A DNA stretch of 64,000 nt from positions 1 through 64,000 of the forward strand of contig VCJN01003004.1 in assembly GCA_006384855.1 (NCBI GenBank), written 5' to 3'. Position 1 is the first letter of the stretch. Every line of letters starts with the position of its first letter. Positions 1 to 10,781 of the stretch are shown here, piece by piece. The notes beneath the pieces are model-generated. The model had not been told where the DNA came from, made no database searches, and saw only the letters and a list, made by a program, of their open reading frames with translations. Both the position numbers and the translations under genes were made by a program. Origin of the DNA: Tetraselmis striata. Taxonomy: Eukaryota > Chlorophyta > Chlorodendrophyceae > Chlorodendrales > Chlorodendraceae.

Positions 1-1640
1 TGAATTGACGGAGAAGGGGTAGGCCAAGTCATCATGAAGGAGGCACCGGGAAGGCCACCCGCTGCGGAGTCATGTTGGACTTGGAAGTGGCGGAGGGGGG
101 CGATAGATGTGGCCAACGAAGAACCATGCGCAAGGTGAAGGAAGAACGTTGGGGTCGATGTAGTCTAGAACGACGTCGGAGTTAGTGGCCCAACCGCCTT
201 GGTAGTGAATGTGGGACAATGGAGCTCCGATGATGGCGTTAGCGGCAGACCATGTTCCTTTGCGAAGGCTGTGCGAGTCCAGGAAGTGCCGGCGGGAGGG
301 GCATCACCGACAGGATGAACGGCCGCAGAGAGCGAGTCCGACATTGTAGCGGCGGTCCAAGCTTTTGACTGCTCGCTTGGGGTGACCGCCTAGCAGTTTG
401 TTTCAGCCGAGGCAGAATGAACCGGGGGGCAGACTGTACGTGGTCGATGAAGTGGTGCAGGAGACGTGCAACGCAGGGGTGTTTCTGACACTGGAAGGAC
501 CAACACGCGCAGGTCGTCGGGACCCCGCCGACCAGTGCGACCTTTCTCGCGGTACACCTGCAGCGTAATGTTGTAATCGTCGACATGCACATCCCGCACT
601 CGGCAGGACACGCTAGTATGTCCCCTTGCAAAGAACATGAAGTTGACAACCGAGGCCACAAGGGCTCGGAAGTGGTACTGGTACTCTGCGGTGGGAGCAC
701 ACACAATCAACTCGGCCCGCTCGACGAAGCTGTAAGCTACATCAGCAGGCACAAGAACACGTAAAGGGGCAGCCTCTAGGCGGCGCTGCCGTAGAATCAG
801 CCCACGCCGAGCCGTAGTAAGGTGCAGGCTGTCCTTGGCGATTGGGTCGAGGTTGTGCAGCTCGAAGAACGTGTTGATTGCAGACAGGTAGGGTGGCAAC
901 GACTCAGCCCCAATGTGCCTCTGCTCACCAATCTAGGCAACGTACCGGACGACATCAGCAGTGGTCGCCTCCAGCGGGCTGATTTTCTCGGAGTCGTGGC
1001 AGAACTCCGCGAGTTGGGAGAGTATGCCGGCGTAACTCTTGAGTGTCTGAGCGATGAGGGATTTGGAAAGCATGTCGAGCGTCCGCTGTCCTAACTCGTC
1101 TGAGCGGAAAGCATCCTGCAGCCGAGACCGCAGTAAAGCAGCCCAAGGGGCGACAGCTTCGGGCTCGTCAATCACGTAAGTAGTGCGGCGCTTTGCCGAC
1201 AGAGTGACATGGGGGCGGCTACTATTAACAAAGTACTCGACAACAGCGGTTAGGTTCCCGGCGGTTGGCCGGTAGTCGCTGGACGGGTTTGCAACAACAC
1301 CAATACGGGTTTGCGGGACTAGGTTCAGGTAAGAGTGCCGCCCCGCGCGTCCTTCGCGCTCGTAGCGCATGTAGCGCGCGTAACGTACACGCGCGAAACT
1401 TGGTAGTTGCGAACCAGTTGTAACACGTTGTGTGACAACCGATGGACGCAGTGATGAAATGGTACGGGAGCCGGTTGGTTGAGCCGCCATGTGCAGGTGT
1501 GCGGATGGTTGAGCCGCACTCGGCTGTAGGTGTAAGAAGCGCCGCACCGAGGAATGTCTAAATAAAGTCTGTAAGGGTGGGGGGGGGGGGGGGGGGGGGG
1601 GGGTCTGGTCCTGACACAGGGCGCTCATCCCGTCGTTGAG
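1..1640 (-). pseudogene. Broken tyrosine recombinase ORF2 of YR element copy A
   Basis: Reads from a conserved ATG near 1628 to beyond the left edge, with several frame changes. Recognisable parts are the N-terminal core-binding-type region (1130-840), the box-I region around the motif CRVRDVHVDDYNITLQ (610-560), and the C-terminal catalytic part at 290-140. There a one-base loss disrupts the His-Ser-Leu-Arg motif (near 260), while the Tyr nucleophile codon at 160-162 is retained. The ORF start contains a 25-base poly-G (poly-C in sense, 1579-1603) where copy B has only eight C. The copy keeps an internal segment (about 400-900) that is deleted in copy B. Confidence 0.75.
1579..1603 (-). repeat. 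Poly-C run (25, element sense) in recombinase ORF of copy A
   Basis: Twenty-five G on the plus strand. The homologous site in copy B (47759-47768) has eight C followed by ACC; copy C has only CCCC. The run would encode proline if read. Confidence 0.9.
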
Positions 1641-1870
1641 CTGCCATGGTGCGCTTTGCGGCGGTCACCGAATCAAAGGTGGCCTCGCAAAGCTCCAGCA
1701 GCTCCGACGAAAGGCACCCCACACCGTCATTTGTGCTCACCTTCGCGGCCACGCCCGCGTCCACCACCACGTCCACGTCCACGCCCGCGCCCTGCAGCCG
1801 TTGCCGCTACCCGAGCAGTAGCGGTTGCTTTTGCGCTGCTGGCAACTGTCGCCTCGAAGACGCGACGCTC

Positions 1871-2617
1871 TTAGTCCCTCATGAGGTCCCCAAAAATCGC
1901 AGAACCCAGATGCTCAAAAGCAGGCTGAAAAAGTTGGGCTCGCAGCACGTCCAGAACACGCACCTTGGTCTCCGTGCACACGCTTGACCTCATTAAGCCT
2001 TCGTAGGAAGCAAGGCCAAACGAAAGCGAAACGCCTTGTCGATGACTTCGGCGTGGTTCCGAACTCGCGCGAGGTAGGGGGTGAAGTCTTGATTTGCAGC
2101 AAGAACGTAGGGCAACAACTCGTCGAGAGCTACGAAAAGTGCGGCCATGTGGGCGCCGAAACACGACATCCAAAGATACTCCTCTTGGGCCGGCAGACGC
2201 CGGTCATCCTGCTTGAGGTACTCGTTCGTTAGGTCGGTGCTCAGGGGGAAGAGTCCAGGCACTCGGGTGACCGGTCGAACGGCCTCATAACCAGACTCTG
2301 CTCGCTGCAGTAGCTCTGGCACCGCGAGGTAGTCATCCTCGTCACTCGCGGATTTCGCTCCGACACGGCCGCTCTGGGCTAGCTCTAGCAAGTCGCGGCG
2401 CTCTGCGGCTCCCCCGCTGCCTGTCGGCTGTCCCGCGATGCGCTGCCCGGAAGCGGACTGAGCCATGTGCGCCGTCTCCATCAACAACACGGTCACGAGC
2501 CGTCAATTGGGCGAACGTTGTTGCAAGCTCGCGCAACAATGCAGACTGGGCCTTCACGTCTGCCTGTAGCGATTCGAGCGTCGGCTCAACAACGGGTTCT
2601 TCTCCATCTGGCATCAT
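1871..2617 (-). pseudogene. Broken gag-like ORF1 of YR element copy A
   Basis: Homologous along its length to the intact ORF1 of copy B (46764-47639). It starts with ATGATG at about 2617 and is split into three frames: 2617 to about 2450, then about 2450 to 1993, then about 2060 to 1871. The conserved blocks PLSTDLTNEYLKQDDRRLPA and FGAHMAALFVALDELLPYV are readable. Frame breaks and a stop near 1993 show it is not functional. The arginine- and glycine-rich tail lies at 1850-1750 in another frame. Confidence 0.75.
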
Positions 2618-2753
2618 GCATAGTAACGCACGGACGTACGGATGAGAATATCACACTCGGGTGGTGAGCCGGGTGTGGTCTTGAACAACCTGGGGTGACC
2701 TTGCTCGCAACAGCATGTTACGAGACAGTTTTAACATCGCTGCGCGTAACGCA

Positions 2754-2923
2754 GCGAAAACTGGAAGATGGCAGGCTCAACTGTTATGGCTGCTTTTATG
2801 TCTACTCGTGCTGCACCCAAAAAGGGCGCAACGACAGGTGCCTAGTTCCCTTACCACTAAGCAGCACTTGTAGCCGAAAAGCGGTTAGGTCAAGGGAGGA
2901 AACCCCATAAACTAGTTTAGATC
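2754..2923 (-). repeat. 170-bp terminal direct repeat of YR element, copy A (5' end)
   Basis: Same sequence as 46465-46634 and 49133-49302 (copy B) and 52285-52454 (copy C). It is exactly 170 bp in four of the five cases seen. It begins GATCTAAACTAG on the element strand and ends with CCAGTTTTCGC. It lacks TG...CA ends, so it is not a classical retroviral-type LTR. Confidence 0.8.
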
Positions 2924-3504
2924 AAATTGTAGCGGGGTGCGTAGCGGTAGTGCGCGCGCGCGGCGCGCGAGAATAATCAACGTATACCTTTCCACATAAA
3001 TAGCGATATGTAGTTGCTCAGTGGCCATCGTCTATAGCGTCGGCCGCCGACGGGTACTGCTTGTGTAGCGCTACATACCAGTAGCGGTACGCCTCGTGGC
3101 TGCGCGGGATGCGAGCCGCTTTAAAGCGGCTTGAGCTGTTGATCCTTTATTACTGTTTAGAGCTGTGTTCTTTGGGTTTCCTTTCACTCGAACGCAGAGA
3201 CAGACTACAAGTCAGAGCTAGACTGTCTTCGCCCACATGCCGCCGAGCCGACGCATGAATGGCACCGCCTGCCTATCTACGCTACCCGCCCCATGCCCCG
3301 TCACCCTCCGACCCAACAAACCCCGACCCGGGACTACCATGCACTCCCCGCCTCCCCCCCCCCACATCTGCACATCCCACACCCCCAGACCCCCCGGCGA
3401 GCCTCACAACCTTCAACCTCAGAGGCTCGAAATTCACCCTCTATGACGTGCACACATATCTAGTACTCACGGACTGGCCGGACAATAGTTGGTTTGGGAG
3501 GGGG
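2924..3504. other. Gene-poor spacer, 2924-3504
   Basis: Holds short palindrome-rich sequence (GCGCGCGCGGCGCGCG near 2954, repeated TAGCGGTA/TAGCGCTA words near 3065-3095) and a pyrimidine-rich stretch at 3290-3400. A plus-strand ORF of 97 codons at 3259-3552 is proline-rich, then reads FNLRGSKFTLYDVHTYL. I do not recognise it, and it could be a gene remnant or chance. Confidence 0.4.
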
Positions 3505-3860
3505 GGCAGATTAGCGTCGCCCGAAGTGCGTCAGTGCTGTTGGGTAAGGTGAGGCCGTGTGCAGCAGCCACGGCAGCTTTGACAACCGCTCCATCACTGG
3601 AGCAACAGTCGACGATGCCGTGTTGAGACGGTGCATTCGGGGCATTACTGCAAACCTCATGATTCCGTATATTAATTAGAAGCTGGATGTCCCAAGGAGG
3701 CACACTGTCTCATAGATAGACCCTACCATAGGTTCTTCTGTCAAAACTGAATACAAAAATGGAAGACTCTGGGAGATGGCAACTGCAAGCGGCCGGTCAA
3801 AATGCACTCGGAGCGGCTAGTCGAAAAGGGAGACTGGCGGTTGAGTATCCGGGGCTGGAA
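3505..3860 (+). repeat. Inverted repeat arm, left
   Basis: About 355 bp that match, in reverse complement, 5110-5470 with roughly nine in ten bases identical by eye. Both carry the shared core CCGTATATTAATTA. The arms are 1.25 kb apart and enclose the promoter side and exon 1 of the gluconokinase gene. The left arm starts with seven G where the right arm has 34 C. Confidence 0.85.
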
Positions 3861-4984
3861 TTCCAGTAGCGGCACTAGGCTGAATGTGATGTGGAGGCGC
3901 CAACAGGACAGGAAGGGAGAGGGTGCCCAAAGAACAGCGAACGGGGAGTTGACCGGACCAGCAACGACGTAAGACGCCGGTATTCGGCTCACATTGCTCC
4001 TCCGCGGCAGTGGCGGCACGCACAGGCGGTGCTAAGATTACCAAGGTGCCACCCGTGCACGATCCCCGCCCCCATCCCCAGCCAGGGGTAGGTGGAGGCG
4101 GAGGAAGGGCCCGCGATTCCGAGGGCCGAGGACGGTCGTCGGGGCCGCCCAGGCGTGGGTGGGTGGGTGGATATCTTCTAGTACGAGTCAGGTCGAAGGT
4201 ACCTGTTTCAGTAGCGGTCGCTATAATATTGGCTGCTCTTCTAAAATCCTTAGTACTGAACAATGATAATAATATCGATGAAGCTAGAACCGGCATCTCA
4301 GACTGGCCAAAACTACTGTGCGGCAGGGGCCACTTCGGGCACAAACTGTAATGTACTGTGTTTACGTCTCAAATTTTCAATGGAGTGTAGTGGCCCAGCC
4401 CCTCCAAAAACTCCGGTTTTACCGCCCCGTACCTCTTCTTCTAAGGGAGAAAAAGGCGCCCAAAACAAAAAAATCAAGTTGTGACGGCCTCATCAGACGG
4501 GGCCTTCGGAGGCTTTGTGCTGGAGTGATGGCTAGCCAGACCTCTCGCTCACATCACTGCTCACTCCCGTCGTCAGCTGCCGCGCAGAACCAGCGCACCA
4601 GCAGTGCGCGGAAGCTACCCGGTATTTAGATAAACACGCGGCACTTCTGGTATAGTCACTAGCGACTGGGCTACCTGGTGGGCTCGTGGGTCTCGCCGTG
4701 CGGCACTCCAAACACCGACACACCGGGCGCAAGAACAAACCATCCGGCGGATGATCGTCGCGTCGACAGGCGGTGGGGAGCTTCGCGTCGATCGCAACCC
4801 CGGGAGTCGACCCACGCCCGGCACCACCCGGCGCTGCCCGCTCGCCACCCGGCGCGTACGGCCCTTTCGCTCAGCTTTAGCCCGCCGATCTTCGCAGGGG
4901 GGGTGGCTGACGAGTGGCCCGCTCCGTACTGGACTTGGGTTCAAGGTAACGTTCGCTGTGGGCGTTAGCAGCGAGCGGGGAGCG
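3861..4984. promoter_or_regulatory. Upstream region of gluconokinase (between inverted repeat arms)
   Basis: No convincing gene. It has ORFs of about 100 codons in both strands with GC-skewed, low-complexity composition (for example 4010-4351), which look like chance. It should hold the promoter and 5' UTR of the gene that starts at 4985. I see no clear TATA box close to the start. Confidence 0.35.
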
Positions 4985-5457
4985 ATGGCGGGGCCGCCGG
5001 CAGGCGTGGTGGTGGTGATGGGCGTCAGCGGAAGCGGCAAGAGGTAATGCCAGCATCCTCCGCGGCGGCGCCTCGACTGGAAAGATACTCGCCTCTTGTC
5101 GAGAATTTCACCCCTGCCCTGGATGCTCGACCGCCAGCCTCCCTTTTCGACTGGCCGCTCCGAGCGCATTTCGATCGGCCGCTTGGGGTTGCCACCTCCC
5201 AGAGTCTTCCATTTTTGTATTTAGTTTTGATAGAAGAGCCTACGGTAGGGTCTAAGAGACAGTGAGCCTCCTTGGGACATCCAGCTCTTAATTAATATAC
5301 GGAATCACGAGGTCTGCAGGAATGCCCCGAATCCACCGTCTCAACAAGGCATTGTCGACTGCTGCACCAGTGATGGGGCGGCCGTCAAAACTGCCGTGGC
5401 TGCTGCACACGGACTCACCCCAGCCAGCAGCACTGACGCACTTCGGGCGGCGCTAAT

Positions 5458-5494
<37 letters not shown>

Positions 5495-6931
5495 TTCCGC
5501 CACCACCATCCGCTGCGTGCCCTGTCCCGCAGCACTGTTGGAACCTTGCTCGCAGAGGCGCTGCAGTGCCCCTTCCACGATGCTGATGACTTCCACCCAC
5601 CGGAGAACATAGGTGCTCCCCCTTATACATCAGTGGATATAGGTGCTCGCTAAAGGTGTCAAGACCATTTGTTATGTGATAACACACCCTGCCTTACATG
5701 GAGCACATTTAGACAGAATTATCACAAAGTTATAAATTAAGAAGTGATTGTTTTGCACGTGCCAGAACCCCGTTTCTGGGAGCATCACTAGGAGTTCGTT
5801 GCACCGCCCGTAGCCGCAAGGTGCGAGTGTGCGCGCGAGCCTGAGCAGCAGTTAGCATAACACCCGCCTCCGTCCCTGGCGATGCGCAGCCAAAATGAAA
5901 CGGGGGGAGCCGCTGTCCGACGCCGACCGCCTCCCCTGGCTGCAAAACCTGCACCGCGTGCTGAAGGGTCACGCAGATAGGTTACCACCCCACACCACCT
6001 GAGCCGCGGCCACCCCCGCCCGCCCGCCTGCCTCCCGGGATTGTGAACATCTTGAAGCAGTTGGCTGACGTTGCCCCGGCGGGTTGCGGCTGCGCAGGGG
6101 CGAGCGGGCCGTGCTTGCATGCTCCGCGTTGAAGGCGAGCTATCGGGGGGTGCTGCAAGGCTCGATCCCCCAGTCCGCCATCGCATTTGTGCGCGCTTCA
6201 CGCTCTCCCCCTCCCCGCCCCCCCCCCCCCCCCCCCCCCCCCCCCCCACCCCTTTCCTCTGGCCCCCTTCCCCCCTTACCCCTCCTAGGCCCTCGTCTCT
6301 ACCTTGCCCTGACGAGCCCTCAAAGCTCTAAACTCTACGAAAACCCTAAACATCGGAATGGCAACAGATCCTAGTCATTCAGACTAGGTTCATTGCATGT
6401 GTCCACCCAATCACCCACCACCCTTGTCGCTGTGCCGTGGGGAATGGCTCCCCTCGTTCAGGTACTCCTTGCACCGTCCCGCGGCGAGCTGATGGCTCGC
6501 GTGAGCAAGCGTGCGGCTGGTACGTGGCCTTTACGGTTCTGTCTCACGCTGGCAGGCAGCAGCTGCCCCCCCTTCCCTTGCCTCGGCTGTCTGATGGCCG
6601 ATCCCACGCGTGTGACGGCTGCCTCTTGCTGGCCTGCTTCCCCGCAGAGGGCTCTCACTTCATGCCGCCAGCATTGCTGGAGTCGCAACTGAGCACGCTG
6701 GAGGCACTGCCAACGCAGATGCTGGCGACCTTCTCCAACGAAGAGGTCCGGGCTGTGCCGCCTTCAATCAGCTGGCAGGCGCCGCTGGGATCGGGGATGG
6801 AACGAAATCACTCCGTCTGCAGTCTATGTCGGCTGAGAAGGTGCTTGCTTTGTGCGCAGGGCCAGCCGTTTCCCAGCCCCGAGGACATTGTGAGGCGGCT
6901 GATGCAGCAGGCCTCCACTGCCGGCATGTAG
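4985..6931 (+). CDS. GNTK: Gluconokinase (7 exons, 182 aa)
   Basis: Phosphorylates D-gluconate with ATP to 6-phosphogluconate, feeding the oxidative pentose phosphate pathway. Exons are 4985-5043, 5533-5612, 5890-5980, 6098-6188, 6462-6519, 6648-6745 and 6860-6931. All have GT-AG ends, the phases agree, and the total is 549 nt. The Walker A loop MGVSGSGKS is split over exons 1 and 2. Then come FHDADDFHPPENI (substrate-pocket Asp and His), KMKRGEPLSDADRLPWL, LACSALKASYR, and HFMPPALLESQLSTLE, all in the family order. The length is normal for GntK/IDNK-type enzymes (about 170-190 aa). The start is ATGG after GAGCG with no upstream in-frame ATG in the exon. There is no obvious transit peptide, so a cytosolic location is likely. 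Introns 1 and 4 hold 34- and 30-base poly-C runs; intron 1 also holds an inverted repeat arm. It converges with TBCB. Confidence 0.94.
5098..5470 (-). repeat. Inverted repeat arm, right (inside gluconokinase intron 1)
   Basis: Reverse complement of 3505-3860. It occupies most of gluconokinase intron 1 (5044-5532) and ends in the C34 run. No ORF in the arm resembles a transposase, so it is probably a non-autonomous repeat inserted twice in opposite orientation. Confidence 0.85.
5461..5494 (+). repeat. Poly-C run (34)
   Basis: Thirty-four C in sense orientation, 38 bases before the exon 2 acceptor (5531-5532) of gluconokinase. The paired repeat arm has seven at the same site (3502-3510). Confidence 0.9.
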
Positions 6932-7238
6932 ACAGTAGCCCAACCCGAGCGGGAGGAGCCACCAGTCGCAGTGCCTGCCTACCCGCCCGGGCCTCGGACC
7001 CCATGTGCCACCCAGATCTGCCGAGTAGATACGATGAGTGAAGCTGGCATTTATCCGCCGTGAAATAATAACAACCAATATGGTTAAATCCGATATATTG
7101 TAGCCGGAGCTTTTATTACGGGTAGAGCCGCATTTTAAAAAATGAATGTTTCGCGCGCCTGCCATAATATGGACAAATGGCTTTCTCTCATCGCGCAGTT
7201 GTTGGAGTGTCAGAGGCGCTGTACCTGAGCCACTAATT

Positions 7239-7411
7239 CTAACAAGTGCCGACCCAGCTACAATAACAAAAAAATTAAGAACGCGATATGTCCTTAGAGG
7301 TCCATTGTCAGACGTATCACGATATCATTAAAAATTAAGAACATTCGCTGACAACCCATTTCTGTGAGCAAAAAAATGGGTTCTCATAGCCGGGTCGGCA
7401 CTTGTAATACA
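7239..7411. repeat. MITE-like element with ACAAGTGCCGACCC termini
   Basis: Terminal inverted repeats read ACAAGTGCCGACCCAGCTA at 7240 and its near complement AGCCGGGTCGGCACTTGT ending near 7405. About 170 bp of AT-rich sequence lie between, containing two copies of AAAAATTAAGAAC. The GTGCCGAC core is shared with the GGTGCCGACGCG-ended repeat family in the HEATR5 introns. Confidence 0.6.
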
Positions 7412-8804
7412 GGAAAGGCTACTCACAGCCATGCACCACACCGGCAACAGCATCCAAGGGCTGCAGCGTGCCCGTCATCATAGAGAGAGAGAGAGAGAGA
7501 CGTTAACAGCCGCCAAAGCCGTCCCGCCAGTGTTGTTGTTACCAACATAGGACCTTACCGCATGCTGGAATCATATCTGTCTGCTGTCTGGCTGTTCTCG
7601 CAGGGGAGGGCGGCCTGCTGGGAGTGCTGTAGTGGGAGGTGCTGTGCCAGGGCTGGGCTCTGCCATCCGTGACTTGTGAGTGGGCTGCGCAGGAATGTGA
7701 CGGTACTCCGGTATGCGAGGAAGCGGGGCTGCGCTTGACAGAGACAGACCTGCGCCTCGGCAGCTGGAAGAGGTCATCTGGCTGCGTTGCAGTGGGTGAG
7801 GGAGGAAGGCTGCTCGCTCCCCGGTGGGGCAGCGCAGCAAGAATGGGTCACAGCGAAAACCTCAAAGGAACGGCATACGCTGTTCCTTCATCGCATGTTT
7901 CCCTAGGAATAATAGGCAATGTTTGCAACACCGCCAGCACACACACCAGCTACCGTGTAATTGTTTAATTGGTATTATTGCAGGCAACTCGCCGTGGCGC
8001 GCGAGGAATAGTTGATGAAATTGCACCCAGCAGAAAATAACACTCTTTGTGGGCCGCTGTACGCTGTCACTGTCGCATATTAATCTGTTGCACAATATTA
8101 TACGGGTAGTTGTGTTTCGCCTGACGTGTACCTTATTGTGCCGCTGTACGTGCCATATACTCACTGGTGGTGTATCTACAGCACCAAGTACTGCATCCTA
8201 GGGTGTGCTGACGCGAGAGCGGACGGCCCGCCGTTCTGGCAGGTGCGACAGTCTCAAAGACAAACAAAGGTGGTGTGCAAAGGCGAGAGGCTACAGTGTT
8301 TTGACGATACAAAGACGTTATTGGTTTATCACAACGCTTACCACATGGCAGCATTATATCGTACATATACCCGTAGTCTCAGGTACACATTGTGCAGGTA
8401 CCAACTGGTAGTATATCGTACTCGTATAGTTGTCACACAGGCTCCCGCTACGAGTACGCCACAGGATTGGCACTGCAAGCTAAGACTTCTAAGACACCAC
8501 CCGCTACTGCCTGGCCGTGCCTGATACATACATACCTAAGCCTATACTCCCACGGCTCCTCCCTCGAGGTATGGCTTTGTGCCGCGCGCTTAAGGACCGC
8601 GCACGACCACCGCCTGCGCCAACCAACTACTACTACGACTGGCACCTCCTTGCAGTGCGCCTGCTGCTCAGGGTGACCCTTTCCGCTCACCTTTCCTCGG
8701 CAGCATCGCAGGTGGGCTGCCAGCGGGCCGCCCGCAGATTCCCAGGGGGAGCCCGGACTGATAGATCGACCGTGCCAGGATGACCCCTGCCTGTCCTGGC
8801 AATC

Positions 8805-8809
8805 TTACA
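8805..8809 (-). terminator. TGTAA poly(A) signal for TBCB
   Basis: TTACA on the plus strand is TGTAA on the minus strand, 329 nt past the TBCB stop. TGTAA is the usual algal (chlorophycean) polyadenylation signal. Confidence 0.5.
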
Positions 8810-9137
8810 CCTCCATCGTCGCGAGGCCGGCGGGCAACAGAGCCACTCTCGCACTCTGCAGGTACGCGAGCGAGCACCCCCACCCCCCACCGTGCCACAC
8901 ACATCGCAGGCGTGTCGGACCCAAGTAAGCACAGGCCACCCCGCAACGCTCCCGAGGTGCACATGCACATGCAAGCAGCCCCTGCGCTGCGAGGTCCCGG
9001 CCACCACAACAGAGGCGCCCTCCAAGGCGTGCGCCCAGTGCCTGGGCGCACGGCATATGGGGGAGTGTACTCGCTACAGCTACACGCCTGCTTGCGCCCC
9101 GACGTGGGGTGGGACCGGCCCCGCAGCCCCGGAGGCC

Positions 9138-10781
9138 TCACAGCTCGTCGTCGCTCCCGAGGTCGGAGAAGTCGTCCACAGGGGGAAAGTCGCCCGTCTT
9201 GACCCGGTCCGGCCGCAGGAAGAGGCCGTAGTTGGGCGGGCACTCGAAGATGCGGCTCCCCTTGGCGGTGCCGTCGTTCTTGCCGAGCGGCTCGTCCAGC
9301 TGCACGCCGACCCACCAGCCCGCGGGCAGCCCCCCGATCTTGCCCACGTACCTTCGCATCGTCATGCCACACGCGCAGGCGGGGTCAGCCGCCGCCGGCG
9401 GACTGCATGCTAGCATAGGCTCCGCATGCTGGGGGGCGAGGTGGGGGGGCGCAGGGGCGCACTTGACTTCGCCCCGGTTGCCGCCCGGGTACGTCTCGCA
9501 GCGGTCGCCCACGCCGATCGCGCCCGCCTCCTCCGCCATGTGCTCCGGGTCCTCCACCTTCTTGGGCGCCACCCACTCCTCCCCGCGCCGCTTAGCCATC
9601 TCCTTCTCCACGCACCACTCCGGGTCGTCCTTGCGCTTCTCCTCCGCGTACCGCCGGAACGTGTTCTCGCGCTTGCTGTAGTCCTCGTCCGACATCTCGT
9701 ACTTGGCCACCTTGGAGGTGTCCTCCAGCCAGCCGTTGGCCGACACGGAGGAGGGGTCCATGTCGACGATGTGCACGATGCACCTGCGGGGCGGGCGGCG
9801 GTCGGCGTCGGAGGGGAGTTGACCCGTGACAGCATCGCGAGGCAGCGGGTGTGGGCGCCGATGGGCGGGAGAGCGGATGCGGTGGCGCACCCGTCATAAG
9901 GGGAGTAGAAGCCCAGCGGGCGCCCCTCGTCTGACATCGTCATCATCAGGTTGCCGTGCTCGTCCTTCAGCTGCAGCACCATGGCCGACGGGTTGGTCCC
10001 GCAGTGAGTCATGAGCTTCTGCTTCACCGTCAGGATGGACATCTGCGGGGGGAGCGTGCGGCGTGCGGGTCAGCGCCTGCTCCCTCGCCTGCAGCAACAC
10101 CAACGATGAGGCCCACCCTTATAGCCACAAACCCAGATTGGAGTAGCAAACGGGTAGTACCTGTACACTGGCAACGACATAATCACCCCTTGGGGCCTGA
10201 TCACCCCCCCCCCCCCCCCCCCCCCCCCCCACATATGAGCCGCAGCCAGCGGAGGACCCCGGGTTCATTGAATTCAACGAAGGCACAGAGGGCAGTGAAC
10301 CCGAAATTGCCAATGTTTATACATGGCCCGGAAGGGGAGGGACTCTCATCCTAGACGACGCTACTGTAGCGTCGGCGTCGGAAAGAGTCGGCGTGCTCTC
10401 ATGGGGGCGGCTCGGGGAAAACACGACCACTCCCGCCGCACGCGCGACCTCGCGGGGCGGCCTCCGCCTGTAAGCCAACTTACTCGGAACTAGGGGGGGG
10501 GGGGGGGGGGGGGGGCAGCTGGCTAACCGAGATCGCAAAGGCATGAGGGGGGAGTGGGGTGTTTGTCACGCGTGCGCGCTCCCGGGAAGGGGGGGGGGGG
10601 GGGGGGGGGGGAGGGGGGGGTCCGGACGCACGTGCATGTCCAGCCGGATCTGCATGAACTTCGCTTTGAGGTTGCTGTGCGTGATCTCCAGCAGCACAGT
10701 GCTTTCGCCCTTGTTCTGAATGCCACTGTCGTACGTGATGTAGGACCGCAGCGCCTCCATGTCGGCCGTCATCTGCGGCAT
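9138..10781 (-). CDS. TBCB: Tubulin-folding cofactor B (TBCB/Alp11), 4 exons, about 278 aa
   Basis: Captures alpha-tubulin after CCT and, with TBCE, takes part in assembly and disassembly of the alpha/beta-tubulin dimer in the cytosol. Exons on the minus strand are 10781-10632, 10042-9891, 9783-9463 and 9351-9138; phases agree and the total is 837 nt. An N-terminal ubiquitin-like domain (about residues 15-95, LEITHSNLKAKF to YDGCIVHIVD) is followed by a charged coiled-coil region. Then comes a C-terminal CAP-Gly domain with GWWVGVQLDEPLGKNDG and FECPPNYGLFLRP. The C terminus is GSDDEL, similar to the acidic, EEY/DEI-like ends of the family. The exact start is uncertain: Met codons at 10781, 10772 and 10760 are in frame, and I chose the first after the upstream proline-rich, unconserved stretch. 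Intron 1 contains two sense poly-C runs, one starting 11 nt past the donor. It is divergent from HEATR5. Confidence 0.95.
10204..10230 (+). repeat. Poly-C run (27), antisense within TBCB intron 1
   Basis: C on the plus strand, so G in TBCB sense. It is one of the few runs in the window that is G-rich relative to its host transcript. Confidence 0.9.
10589..10620 (-). repeat. Poly-C run after TBCB intron 1 donor
   Basis: In TBCB sense, the donor GTGCGT at 10631 is followed after 11 nt by C8 T C23. A second run of 23 lies deeper in the same intron (10493-10515). Confidence 0.9.

Larger units (their letters stand above)
1..2923 (-). mobile_element. Tyrosine-recombinase element, copy A (truncated by window edge)
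   Basis: Minus-strand copy of the same element that is seen twice more at 46465-49302 and 49606-52454. Its 5' end is the 170-bp terminal repeat at 2754-2923, followed by about 290 bp of leader, a gag-like ORF and a tyrosine recombinase ORF that runs off the left edge. The 3' terminal repeat lies outside the window. All reading frames carry indels, so this copy is dead. The two-ORF layout and recombinase type recall DIRS-like retroelements known from Chlamydomonas and Volvox, but no reverse transcriptase or RNase H is visible. Confidence 0.8.
6932..9137. other. Convergent intergenic region
   Basis: Lies between the 3' ends of gluconokinase (+) and TBCB (-). It contains an AT-rich part with a MITE-like inverted repeat (7239-7411), a (GA)n tract near 7484-7500, and 8100-8480 rich in GTAC/TACGGGTA/CTCGTA words. 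ORFs up to about 130 codons (for example 8126-8524) lack recognisable domains. TGTAA for TBCB lies at 8805-8809. Confidence 0.5.

Noticed and set aside
4010-4351. 113-codon ORF upstream of gluconokinase as an N-terminal exon
   Set aside because: There is no family similarity, and gluconokinases begin close to the Walker A loop as seen at 4985.
5396-5653. Proline-rich ORFs across poly-C runs (also 6071-6331, 12493-12951, 28283-28717 partly, 50047-50253)
   Set aside because: Runs of P or G come from the homopolymers. In each case only a subset of the frame belongs to a real exon, or none does.
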